The notes below the pieces were generated by a model. That model had not been told where the DNA came from. It was given only the letters and a program-made list of their open reading frames with translations, and made no database searches. The position numbers were made by a program, and so were the translations under genes. Shown here piece by piece: positions 57,845 to 64,000 of a stretch of DNA of 64,000 nt. This DNA comes from Aquabacterium lacunae (GTDB taxonomy: Bacteria > Pseudomonadota > Gammaproteobacteria > Burkholderiales > Burkholderiaceae_C). The stretch is from contig NZ_SIXI01000002.1 of NCBI RefSeq assembly GCF_004310865.1, positions 372,001 through 436,000 on the forward strand. Reading direction: 5' to 3'. Position 1 is the stretch's first letter. Each line of letters opens with the position of its first letter.

Positions 57845-59089
57845 ATGAACTCGCAGGATCTGAATCTGACCCGCCGCACCCTCCTGAAGACCGCGGCCGC
57901 TGCCACCACCGTCGGTGTCGTGCCCGGTTTGCAATCGGCGGTCTGGGCCGCTGGCTCCGACAAGCCTGAGCTGGAGGAGGTCAAGATCGGCTTCATTCCG
58001 CTGACCGACTGCGCCTCGGTGGTGATGGCTTCGGTGCTGGGCTTCGACAAGAAGTACGGCATCAAGATCGTGCCCTCGAAGGAAGCGTCGTGGGCGGGTG
58101 TTCGTGACAAGCTGGTCAACGGTGACCTGCACATGGCCCACGTGCTGTACGGCCTGATCTACGGCGTGCAGATGGGCATTGGCGGCCCCAAGAAGGACAT
58201 GGCCGTGCTGATGAACCTGAACCACAACGGTCAGGCCATCACGCTGTCGAAGAAGGTGGCCGATGCCGGCGGCAAGGACGGCGCCTCGCTGGCCAAGCTC
58301 ATGACCACCGACAAGCGCGACTACACCTTCGCCCAGACCTTCCCGACCGGCACCCACGCCATGTGGATCTACTACTGGCTGGCGACTTACGGCATCAACC
58401 CGATGAAGGACGCCAAGGTCATCACCGTGCCGCCGCCTCAGATGGTGGCCAACATGCGCGTGGGCAACATGGACGGCTTCTGCGTGGGCGAACCCTGGAA
58501 CCACCGCGCCATCATGGACGGCATCGGCATCACGGCGGCCACCACCCAGGACATCTGGAAAGACCACCCCGAAAAGGTGCTGGGCACCACCGACGAATTC
58601 GTCAAGAAGTACCCCAACACCGCCCGCGCCGTGATCATGGCCGTGCTGGAAGCCGGCAAGTGGATCGACGCCAGCCTGAGCAACAAGCTGAAGATGGCCG
58701 AAACCATTGCCGCCAAGTCGTATGTGAACACCGGCGTCGACGCCATCAACCAGCGCATCCTGGGCCGCTACCAGAACGGCCTGGGCAAGACCTGGGACGA
58801 CCCCAACCACATGAAGTTCTTCAACGACGGCACCGTGAACTTCCCGTACCTGAGCGACGGCATGTGGTTCATGACCCAGCACAAGCGCTGGGGCCTGCTG
58901 AAGGATCACCCCGATTACATGGCCGTGGCCAAGCAGGTCAACAAGGTCGAGCTGTACAAGCAGGCCGCCAGCGCGGTGAACGTGCCCATCCCCAAGGATG
59001 TGCTGCGCACCACCAAGATGATCGACGGCACCGTCTGGGACGGCAAAGACCCCAAGAAGTACGCCGACGGCTTCAAGGTCAAGGCCTGA
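57845..59089 (+). CDS. nrtA: Nitrate ABC transporter substrate-binding protein (NrtA/NasF family)
   Basis: 414 residues from ATG 57845. The N-terminus carries a twin-arginine type signal (LTRRTLLKTAAAATTVGVVP), suggesting Tat export to the periplasm. The mature protein is of the NrtA/CmpA group: EEVKIGFIPLTDCASVVMASVLGFDKKYGI opens the fold, with FPTGTHAMWIYYWLATYGINP, PPPQMVANMRVGNMDGFCVGEPWNHRAI and the C-terminal WFMTQHKRWGLL. Substrate could be nitrate, nitrite or, less likely here, bicarbonate. It is first in nrtA-nrtB-nrtD and is preceded by a sigma-54 promoter and attenuator leader. Confidence 0.93.
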   Translation: MNSQDLNLTRRTLLKTAAAATTVGVVPGLQSAVWAAGSDKPELEEVKIGFIPLTDCASVVMASVLGFDKKYGIKIVPSKEASWAGVRDKLVNGDLHMAHVLYGLIYGVQMGIGGPKKDMAVLMNLNHNGQAITLSKKVADAGGKDGASLAKLMTTDKRDYTFAQTFPTGTHAMWIYYWLATYGINPMKDAKVITVPPPQMVANMRVGNMDGFCVGEPWNHRAIMDGIGITAATTQDIWKDHPEKVLGTTDEFVKKYPNTARAVIMAVLEAGKWIDASLSNKLKMAETIAAKSYVNTGVDAINQRILGRYQNGLGKTWDDPNHMKFFNDGTVNFPYLSDGMWFMTQHKRWGLLKDHPDYMAVAKQVNKVELYKQAASAVNVPIPKDVLRTTKMIDGTVWDGKDPKKYADGFKVKA

Positions 59090-59170
59090 TCTGGCCAGTT
59101 TCTTGCTGAAAACCTGACAGGGCCGGCACAGGCTGGCCCTTCCCTTCGACCAACTCCCCAGGAGATCACC

Positions 59171-60097
59171 ATGGTCAGTGCCGTTTTCCACAGCCCCCTG
59201 GATGCCAGCCGAGACGTGCAGGCATCGACATCCACAGAATCCCCCGCTGCTGCTCCCATGTCCGCTGTTTCCACCCCTGCCGCTGCGACCTCGCCCGCAG
59301 CACCCAAACCTTCGAGGCCGCCCATCGACTGGGGCCAGCTGGCCTTCAATGCCCTGGCACCCGTGGCCGGCCTCGCCCTGCTGATCGGCATCTGGGCCCT
59401 GCTCACCATCAAGGGCGAGGGCGCCTTCCCCACGCCCATGGCCACCTGGGAAGCGGCTGTGGCCCTGTTCTCCGACCCGTTCTACAGCAATGGCCCCAAC
59501 GACCAGGGCATTGGCTGGAACATCTGGTTCTCGCTCAAGCGTGTGGCCATGGGCTTTGGCCTGGCCGCGCTGGTGGGCATCCCGCTGGGCTTCATCATCG
59601 GCCGCAGCAAGGTGATCAGCGCCATGCTCAACCCCATCATCAGCCTGCTGCGCCCGGTCTCGCCGCTGGCCTGGCTGCCCATCGGCCTGCTGGTGTTCAA
59701 GTCGGCCGACCCCGCCGCCATCTGGACCATCTTCATCTGCTCGATCTGGCCCATGATCATCAACACGGCCGTGGGCGTGCAGCGCGTGCCTGAGGATTAC
59801 CTGAACGTGGCCAAGGTGCTGAACCTGAGCGAGTGGAAGATCGTCACCAAGATCCTGTTCCCCTCGGTGTTGCCCTACATGCTGACCGGCGTGCGCCTGT
59901 CGGTGGGCACAGCCTGGCTGGTGATCGTGGCGGCCGAAATGCTGACCGGCGGCGTGGGCATCGGCTTCTGGGTCTGGGACGAGTGGAACAACCTGAACGT
60001 GCAGCACATCATCATCGCCATCTTCGTGATCGGCATCGTCGGTCTGCTGCTGGAACAGGCCCTGATGGCCGTGGCCAAGCGCTTCAGCTTCGAGTAA
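59171..60097 (+). CDS. nrtB: Nitrate ABC transporter permease
   Basis: 308 residues. An Ala/Pro/Ser-rich cytoplasmic lead (~1-50) precedes six helices of the binding-protein-dependent permease fold (~57-300). The EAA loop is seen in VPEDYLNVAKVLNLSEWKIVTKILFPSVLPYMLTGVRLSVGTAWLVIVAAEML, which matches NrtB closely. It starts 81 bp after nrtA. Transports the anion across the inner membrane with NrtD as ATPase. Confidence 0.93.
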   Translation: MVSAVFHSPLDASRDVQASTSTESPAAAPMSAVSTPAAATSPAAPKPSRPPIDWGQLAFNALAPVAGLALLIGIWALLTIKGEGAFPTPMATWEAAVALFSDPFYSNGPNDQGIGWNIWFSLKRVAMGFGLAALVGIPLGFIIGRSKVISAMLNPIISLLRPVSPLAWLPIGLLVFKSADPAAIWTIFICSIWPMIINTAVGVQRVPEDYLNVAKVLNLSEWKIVTKILFPSVLPYMLTGVRLSVGTAWLVIVAAEMLTGGVGIGFWVWDEWNNLNVQHIIIAIFVIGIVGLLLEQALMAVAKRFSFE

Positions 60098-60129
60098 CCC
60101 CTTCTGCCTGAACGAAACCGGAGATTCAC

Positions 60130-60930
60130 ATGACTGCTTTCATCGACGTCAGCCAGGCCGAAATGGTGTTCAGCACCAAAAAGGGGCGCTTTCATGCCCT
60201 GCGGGACATCAACCTGCAGATCCACAAGGGCGAGTTCATTGCCCTGATCGGGCACTCGGGTTGCGGCAAGTCCACCCTGCTGAACCTGATCGCCGGCCTG
60301 CTGAGCCCCAGCAGCGGTGGCCTGATCTGCGACAACAAGGAAATTGCCGGGCCGGGTCCCGAACGGGCCATGGTGTTCCAGAACCACTCGCTGCTGCCCT
60401 GGCTGACCTGCTTCCAGAATGTGTACCTGGCCGTGGAGCGTGTGTTCGGTGGCAAGGAAAGCAAGGAGAAGCTCAAGCAGCGCACCAACGACGCACTGGC
60501 GCTGGTGAACATGAGCCACGCCAGCCAGAAGCGCCCGAATGAAATCTCGGGCGGCATGAAGCAGCGTGTGGGCATTGCCCGCGCCCTGGCCATGGAACCC
60601 AAGGTGCTGCTGATGGACGAGCCCTTCGGTGCCCTGGACGCCCTCACCCGCGCCCACCTGCAAGACGAGCTGCTCAAGATCGTGGCCCGCACGCAGAGCA
60701 CCGTGGTGATGGTGACCCACGACGTGGACGAGGCCGTGCTGCTGTCGGACCGCATCGTGATGATGACCAATGGCCCGGCCGCCACCATCGGCGAGATCCT
60801 GGACGTGCCGCTGGCACGCCCGCGCAACCGGGTCGAGCTGGCCGAAGACCCGACCTACATGCACTGCCGCAAATCGGTGCTCGACTTCCTGTACACCCGC
60901 CACGGCGTGGCGCACAAGACCGCGGCCTGA
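60130..60930 (+). CDS. nrtD: Nitrate ABC transporter ATP-binding protein
   Basis: 266 residues, a single ATPase domain without the NrtA-like extension of cyanobacterial NrtC. Walker A GHSGCGKST, Q-loop VFQNHSLLPWLTC, signature ISGGMKQRVGIARALAME, Walker B VLLMDEPFGALDALTR and the switch His in VVMVTHDVDEAVLLSDR are all present. It powers uptake. It starts 32 bp after nrtB. No nitrate or nitrite reductase gene follows; instead an orphan sigma-54 element lies 38 bp downstream. Confidence 0.94.
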   Translation: MTAFIDVSQAEMVFSTKKGRFHALRDINLQIHKGEFIALIGHSGCGKSTLLNLIAGLLSPSSGGLICDNKEIAGPGPERAMVFQNHSLLPWLTCFQNVYLAVERVFGGKESKEKLKQRTNDALALVNMSHASQKRPNEISGGMKQRVGIARALAMEPKVLLMDEPFGALDALTRAHLQDELLKIVARTQSTVVMVTHDVDEAVLLSDRIVMMTNGPAATIGEILDVPLARPRNRVELAEDPTYMHCRKSVLDFLYTRHGVAHKTAA

Positions 60931-60968
60931 CAGGCCCCGACACGGCAGCCCATCACCCCGGAGAAAGC

Positions 60969-60984
60969 TGGCACACCCTTTGCA
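60969..60984 (+). promoter_or_regulatory. Second sigma-54 (RpoN) promoter, with no gene downstream
   Basis: TGGCACACCCTTTGCA again matches the full TGGCACR-N4-TTGCW consensus, with GG (60970-60971) and GC (60982-60983) 12 bp apart. It shares the sequence GCTGGCAC with the promoter at 57665. The predicted start is near 60995. Downstream are only a terminator (61075-61108) and the antisense lgt gene. Confidence 0.85.
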
Positions 60985-60994
60985 TACTTCTCCA

Positions 60995-61108
60995 GTGGGA
61001 CGCGGGAGCTCAGAGCGACGGCGTCCTCCTCAGCGGGGGTCAGTGGGTCCGCGAAAACTCCACAGACCTCTTTACGCCCCAGGGCTCACCCCCTGGGGCG
61101 CTTTTTTT
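60995..61108 (+). ncRNA. Candidate sigma-54-dependent small RNA
   Basis: Interval from the predicted sigma-54 start to the end of the terminator T-run, about 114 nt. No convincing reading frame is inside. A 5' stem GGACGC/GCGTCC (60998-61003 with 61021-61026), a GC-rich middle that can fold (GCGG/CCGC around 61032-61052), and a single-stranded-looking A/C-rich stretch (61053-61074) precede the terminator hairpin and a U7 tail suited to Hfq. It does not show the two A1/G4 hexaloops of the nrtA leader. Alternatively it is a leader left after loss of a downstream nitrate gene. Confidence 0.55.
61075..61108 (+). terminator. Strong intrinsic terminator of the orphan sigma-54 unit
   Basis: Perfect 10 bp stem CGCCCCAGGG (61075-61084) / CCCTGGGGCG (61091-61100) with a six-base loop, then T7 (61102-61108). 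It is oriented for plus-strand transcripts and ends 17 bp before the 3' end of the antisense lgt gene. Confidence 0.93.
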
Positions 61109-61124
61109 GTGCGGCCGTCAGGGC

Positions 61125-61934
61125 TCAGGCCCGGGCTGGTGAACGCCAGACACCTCGGTGAGCCAGCACCAGAAACAGCGCGCCTGCCCCAATCATGGGC
61201 ACGCACAGCCATTGGCCCATGCTCATGTTCAGTGCCAGCAGGCCCAGGAAATTGTCGGGCTCGCGGAAATACTCGGCCACGAAGCGGAAGCTGCCATAGC
61301 CGATCAGGAACCAGGCCGCCACAGCCCCCAGCGGACGCGGCTTGCGCCCGTACCACCACAGCAGGGCGAACAGCAGCACGCCCTCCAGTGCGAACTGGTA
61401 CAGCTGAGACGGGTGGCGCGGCAGCTCACCTGCACCACGGAACACCATGCCCCAAGGCAGTGCAGGGTCGGCCACGCGGCCCCACAACTCGCCATTGATG
61501 AAGTTGCCCATGCGGCCCGCAGCCAGGCCCACCGGCACACAGGGCGCCACCACGTCGGCCACCTCGAAGAAGTGCCGACGGGTCTTCCATGCGTAATAGG
61601 CCATGGCCGCGATCACGCCCAGCAGGCCACCATGGAAGGCCATGCCCCCCTGCCACACGGCCAGGATCTCGGCCGGGTGCGCCAGGTAGTAAGCCGGCTT
61701 GTAGAACAGCACATACCCCAGGCGCCCGCCCAGCACCACCCCGAGCACGCCCACGAAGAGCATGTCTTCGATCTCCTGCGGGTTCCAGGTGCCGGCATAC
61801 GGGGCACGGGCTGCCCGCAGGCGGGCCAGCAGATAGAACATGGCAAACGCAGCCAGGTAGGTCAGGCCATACCAGTGCACCTGCAGCGGGCCCAGGCTCA
61901 GGGCAATCGGGTCGAATTGAGGGTGTTGCAGCAT
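61125..61934 (-). CDS. lgt: Prolipoprotein diacylglyceryl transferase
   Basis: 269 residues with about seven membrane helices. It attaches diacylglycerol to the lipobox Cys of prolipoproteins at the inner membrane. The Lgt signature [18 protein letters not shown] holds the essential Arg and the Asn-Gly-Glu, preceded by the His-Gly region ([13 protein letters not shown]), and [13 protein letters not shown] follows. The efflux outer-membrane factor and the globin in this window are expected substrates. Divergent from the antiporter gene. Confidence 0.96.
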   Translation of the reverse strand: MLQHPQFDPIALSLGPLQVHWYGLTYLAAFAMFYLLARLRAARAPYAGTWNPQEIEDMLFVGVLGVVLGGRLGYVLFYKPAYYLAHPAEILAVWQGGMAFHGGLLGVIAAMAYYAWKTRRHFFEVADVVAPCVPVGLAAGRMGNFINGELWGRVADPALPWGMVFRGAGELPRHPSQLYQFALEGVLLFALLWWYGRKPRPLGAVAAWFLIGYGSFRFVAEYFREPDNFLGLLALNMSMGQWLCVPMIGAGALFLVLAHRGVWRSPARA

Positions 61935-62012
61935 GGGCCGAACGATAACGCATGCGACACCACTGGCCGCCCTCAGGGCTGACAGGCATCACCCGCTGAT
62001 ACCATCGCGCGC

Positions 62013-63269
62013 ATGAACCCGAGCACCATCCAGCTGATCGGGGCCGTCATTTTTGGCGTGGCCCTGCTGCACACTTTTTCCACCAAGTTTTTTGAACATC
62101 TGGCCCACACGCGCCCCAACCATGCGGGCCTGTGGCACTTCCTGGCCGAGGTGGAGGCCGTGTTCGGTTTCTGGGCCATGGTGCTCATGGTCATCATGTT
62201 TGCCACCGAGGGCAAGGCGGTGGCCACGGCCTACCTCGACAGCCGCAACTTCACGGAGCCCCTGTTCGTGTTCGCCATCATGGTGTGCGCTGCCAGCAAG
62301 CCCATCATCCAGATGGCCAGTGCGCTCACCCGCATCCTCACACGCCTGGTGCCCCTGCCCGGCAATGTGGCCCTGGTGTTCGTGACCTTGTCGGTCGTGC
62401 CCTTGATGGGATCGTTCATCACCGAGCCGGCCGCCATGACCTTGGCCGCCCTGCTGCTGCGCGACAGCATCTACAGCCAGCCCATTTCACAGAAGCTGCG
62501 CTATGCCCTGCTGGGCGTGTTGTTCGTGAACGTGTCGATCGGCGGCACGCTCACGCCCTATGCCGCGCCCCCGGTGCTGATGGTGGCCGCCCAATGGGGT
62601 TGGGACCTGAGCTTCATGCTCACGCACTTCGGCTGGAAGGCGGCCCTGGCCGTGGGCATCAATGCACTGGGCGTGGCCTTGCTGTTCGCCAAAGAGCTGC
62701 GCGCCGTGCCGCGCGCTGCGCTGTCGGCCGAGGCACTGCCGCCGCTGACCGTGCAGGGCATCCACCTGGCTTTCCTGGCTGGCATCGTGGTGTTCGCCCA
62801 CCACCCGGCCGTGTTCATGGGCCTGTTCCTGTTCTTCCTGGGCTTCACCACCGCCTACGAGCGTTACCAGTCCCCCCTGATCCTGCGTGAGGGCCTGATG
62901 GTGGCCTTCTTCCTGGCAGGTCTGGTGGTGCTGGGCGGGCAGCAGCAATGGTGGCTGGAGCCGCTGCTGATGAGCATGGACGCCGACGCCATCTACTTCG
63001 GGGCCACGGCCCTGACGGCCATCACAGACAACGCGGCCTTGACCTACCTGGGCTCGCTGGTGCAAGGCTTGAGCCCCGAGTTCAAGTACGCCCTGGTGGC
63101 CGGTGCAGTGACCGGTGGTGGCCTGACCATCATTGCCAATGCACCCAATCCGGCGGGCGCGTCCATCCTGAAGGGCAAGTTCGACGAAGAGGCCATCGGA
63201 GCCGGTGGACTGTTCCTGGCCGCCCTGGGGCCCACCTTGGTGGCCATGGCATGCCTCAAAGGGCTGTGA
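62013..63269 (+). CDS. Putative Na+/H+ antiporter
   Basis: 418 residues with about 11-12 hydrophobic helices. It resembles the putative Na+/H+ antiporter family (Na_H_antiport_3): FGVALLHTFSTKFFEHLAHTRPNHAGLWHFLAEVEAVFGFWA at the start, GSFITEPAAMTLAALLLRD, SIGGTLTPYAAPPVLMVA and TAITDNAALTYLGSLVQGL with a membrane-embedded Asp. Ion specificity is predicted, not shown. A strong hairpin terminator follows at 63301. Confidence 0.85.
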   Translation: MNPSTIQLIGAVIFGVALLHTFSTKFFEHLAHTRPNHAGLWHFLAEVEAVFGFWAMVLMVIMFATEGKAVATAYLDSRNFTEPLFVFAIMVCAASKPIIQMASALTRILTRLVPLPGNVALVFVTLSVVPLMGSFITEPAAMTLAALLLRDSIYSQPISQKLRYALLGVLFVNVSIGGTLTPYAAPPVLMVAAQWGWDLSFMLTHFGWKAALAVGINALGVALLFAKELRAVPRAALSAEALPPLTVQGIHLAFLAGIVVFAHHPAVFMGLFLFFLGFTTAYERYQSPLILREGLMVAFFLAGLVVLGGQQQWWLEPLLMSMDADAIYFGATALTAITDNAALTYLGSLVQGLSPEFKYALVAGAVTGGGLTIIANAPNPAGASILKGKFDEEAIGAGGLFLAALGPTLVAMACLKGL

Positions 63270-63300
63270 GCGCGAACACGGCCGACTGCAGCAGGCCATG

Positions 63301-63330
63301 AAAAAAGCCCGTCCAGTGGACGGGCTTTTT
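63301..63330. terminator. Bidirectional intrinsic terminator
   Basis: AAAAAGCCCGTCC (63302-63314) pairs with GGACGGGCTTTTT (63318-63330) around AGT. It serves the antiporter gene on the plus strand (T5) and ilvD on the minus strand (A6 read as U-run), between the convergent stops 63269 and 63350. Confidence 0.93.
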
Positions 63331-63349
63331 CGTCAGGCGCAGAAAGCGA

Positions 63350-64000
63350 TCAGCGCTTGATCTGCGACAGGTCGCGCACGGCGCCCGTGTCGGCCGAGGT
63401 GGTCAGCAGGGCATAAGCCTGCAGCGCAGCCGACACGTAACGCTCGCGGTTCACCGGCTTCCAGGCCTGCTCGCCCCTGGCTTCCATGGCGGCGCGGCGC
63501 TTGGCCAGTTCTTCGTCAGAGATGGCCAGGTTGATCGACCGGTTGGGGATGTCGATCTCGATGGTGTCGCCGTTTTCGACCAGTGCGATCGCACCACCGC
63601 AAGCGGCTTCCGGCGAGGCATGGCCAATCGACAGGCCCGAGGTGCCACCCGAGAAGCGACCGTCGGTCAGCAAGGCGCACTGCTTGCCCAGGCCACGGCT
63701 CTTGAGGTACGAGGTGGGGTACAGCATTTCCTGCATGCCGGGGCCGCCCTTGGGGCCTTCGTAGCGGATGATGACCACGTCGCCAGCCTGCACTTCTTCG
63801 CCGAGGATGCCTTCGACGGCATCGTCCTGGCTTTCGTACACGCGGGCGGTGCCGGTGAACTTCCAGATCGATTCGTCCACACCCGCGGTCTTGACGATGC
63901 AGCCCTTCTCGGCGATGTTGCCGTACAGCACGGCCAGGCCGCCGTCCTTGGTGAAGGCGTGCTCGACCGAGCGGATCACGCCCTTTTGGCGGTCGGTGTC
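63350..64000 (-). CDS. ilvD: Dihydroxy-acid dehydratase (3' part; cut by the window edge)
   Basis: C-terminal ~217 residues are visible; the gene continues past the right edge. Seen: [25 protein letters not shown] with the conserved Cys, [37 protein letters not shown], and the metal and active-site region [27 protein letters not shown] with the catalytic Ser. This Fe-S enzyme dehydrates the dihydroxy acids produced by IlvC. It is 56 kb from ilvI-ilvH-ilvC, so the pathway is split in this genome. Ends at the shared terminator 63301-63330. Confidence 0.97.
   Translation of the reverse strand, partial: DTDRQKGVIRSVEHAFTKDGGLAVLYGNIAEKGCIVKTAGVDESIWKFTGTARVYESQDDAVEGILGEEVQAGDVVIIRYEGPKGGPGMQEMLYPTSYLKSRGLGKQCALLTDGRFSGGTSGLSIGHASPEAACGGAIALVENGDTIEIDIPNRSINLAISDEELAKRRAAMEARGEQAWKPVNRERYVSAALQAYALLTTSADTGAVRDLSQIKR

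Noticed and set aside
57587-60007. Long minus-strand open frame opposite nrtA and nrtB
   Set aside because: It is a shadow of the nitrate transporter genes, with His/Asp/Gly-rich nonsense composition and no recognisable domain.
60995-61108. A second ANTAR leader downstream of nrtD
   Set aside because: I looked for paired hexaloop hairpins with A1 and G4 as in the nrtA leader and did not find them; the small RNA reading is preferred.

Overview
The window is a GC-rich, densely coded bacterial chromosome segment with about 59 protein genes. It has no recognisable insertion sequence, prophage, CRISPR array, tRNA or rRNA. Gene content points to a betaproteobacterium of the order Burkholderiales, close to the Comamonadaceae/Sphaerotilaceae (Aquabacterium, Leptothrix, Rubrivivax-type). 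The signs are a class I phaC-phaA-phaB polyhydroxyalkanoate operon, a MaoC/phosphate-acyltransferase fusion, the sigma factor/DUF3619/DUF3106/RDD/LOG cluster, glnB next to glutamine-dependent nadE, LexA with a CTGT-N8-ACAG box, and ubiquinone genes (ubiE, ubiC). Genus-level placement is inference.

Layout. 1-3.7 kb: the end of ubiE, a MerR regulator, a flavin reductase-like protein and a MaoC-Pta fusion. 3.7-7.4 kb: the branched-chain amino acid operon ilvI-ilvH-ilvC on the minus strand; the 3' part of ilvD is at the far right edge. 7.6-11 kb: an ECF-type sigma factor, a single-pass membrane protein, an exported helical protein, an RDD membrane protein and a LOG-family hydrolase. 11-13.1 kb: a P-II protein and NAD synthetase. 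13.3-22.9 kb: a DEDDh exonuclease, a Ser/Thr kinase, a PAS-GGDEF diguanylate cyclase, a type II NADH dehydrogenase, an M24 aminopeptidase and a hybrid histidine kinase. 23-31.4 kb: lipid catabolism around a PadR regulator and duplicated operators (dienoyl-CoA isomerase, 2,4-dienoyl-CoA reductase, acetoacetyl-CoA synthetase, two glutathione transferases, an SDR). 31.5-36.2 kb: a MacA-MacB-outer-membrane-factor efflux operon. 36.2-38.4 kb: DUF3034 divergent from a lipoprotein globin and a cupredoxin. 38.4-40.6 kb: asparaginase, lexA and a small gene. 40.7-44.8 kb: phaCAB.

45-57.6 kb: pgeF, ubiC, a Nudix hydrolase, a complete Lap-type adhesin control and secretion locus (ABC transporter, HlyD-family adaptor, LapD c-di-GMP receptor, LapG protease, TolC-like pore fused to an extra C-terminal domain), and tsaD. 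57.6-61.1 kb: a nitrate-type ABC transporter (nrtA-nrtB-nrtD). It is preceded by a sigma-54 promoter, a tandem hexanucleotide-loop hairpin leader of the ANTAR type and an intrinsic terminator. Directly after it lies a second near-perfect sigma-54 promoter followed about 115 nt later by a strong terminator and no gene, which looks like an undescribed nitrogen-regulated small RNA. 61.1-64 kb: lgt, a putative Na+/H+ antiporter and ilvD.

Links between regions are partly inferred. The diguanylate cyclase may supply the c-di-GMP read by LapD. Beta-oxidation, acetoacetyl-CoA synthetase and PhaCAB meet at acetoacetyl-CoA and 3-hydroxyacyl-CoA. P-II and the two sigma-54 promoters both indicate nitrogen control. 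All calls come from reading the sequence; no database search was run.
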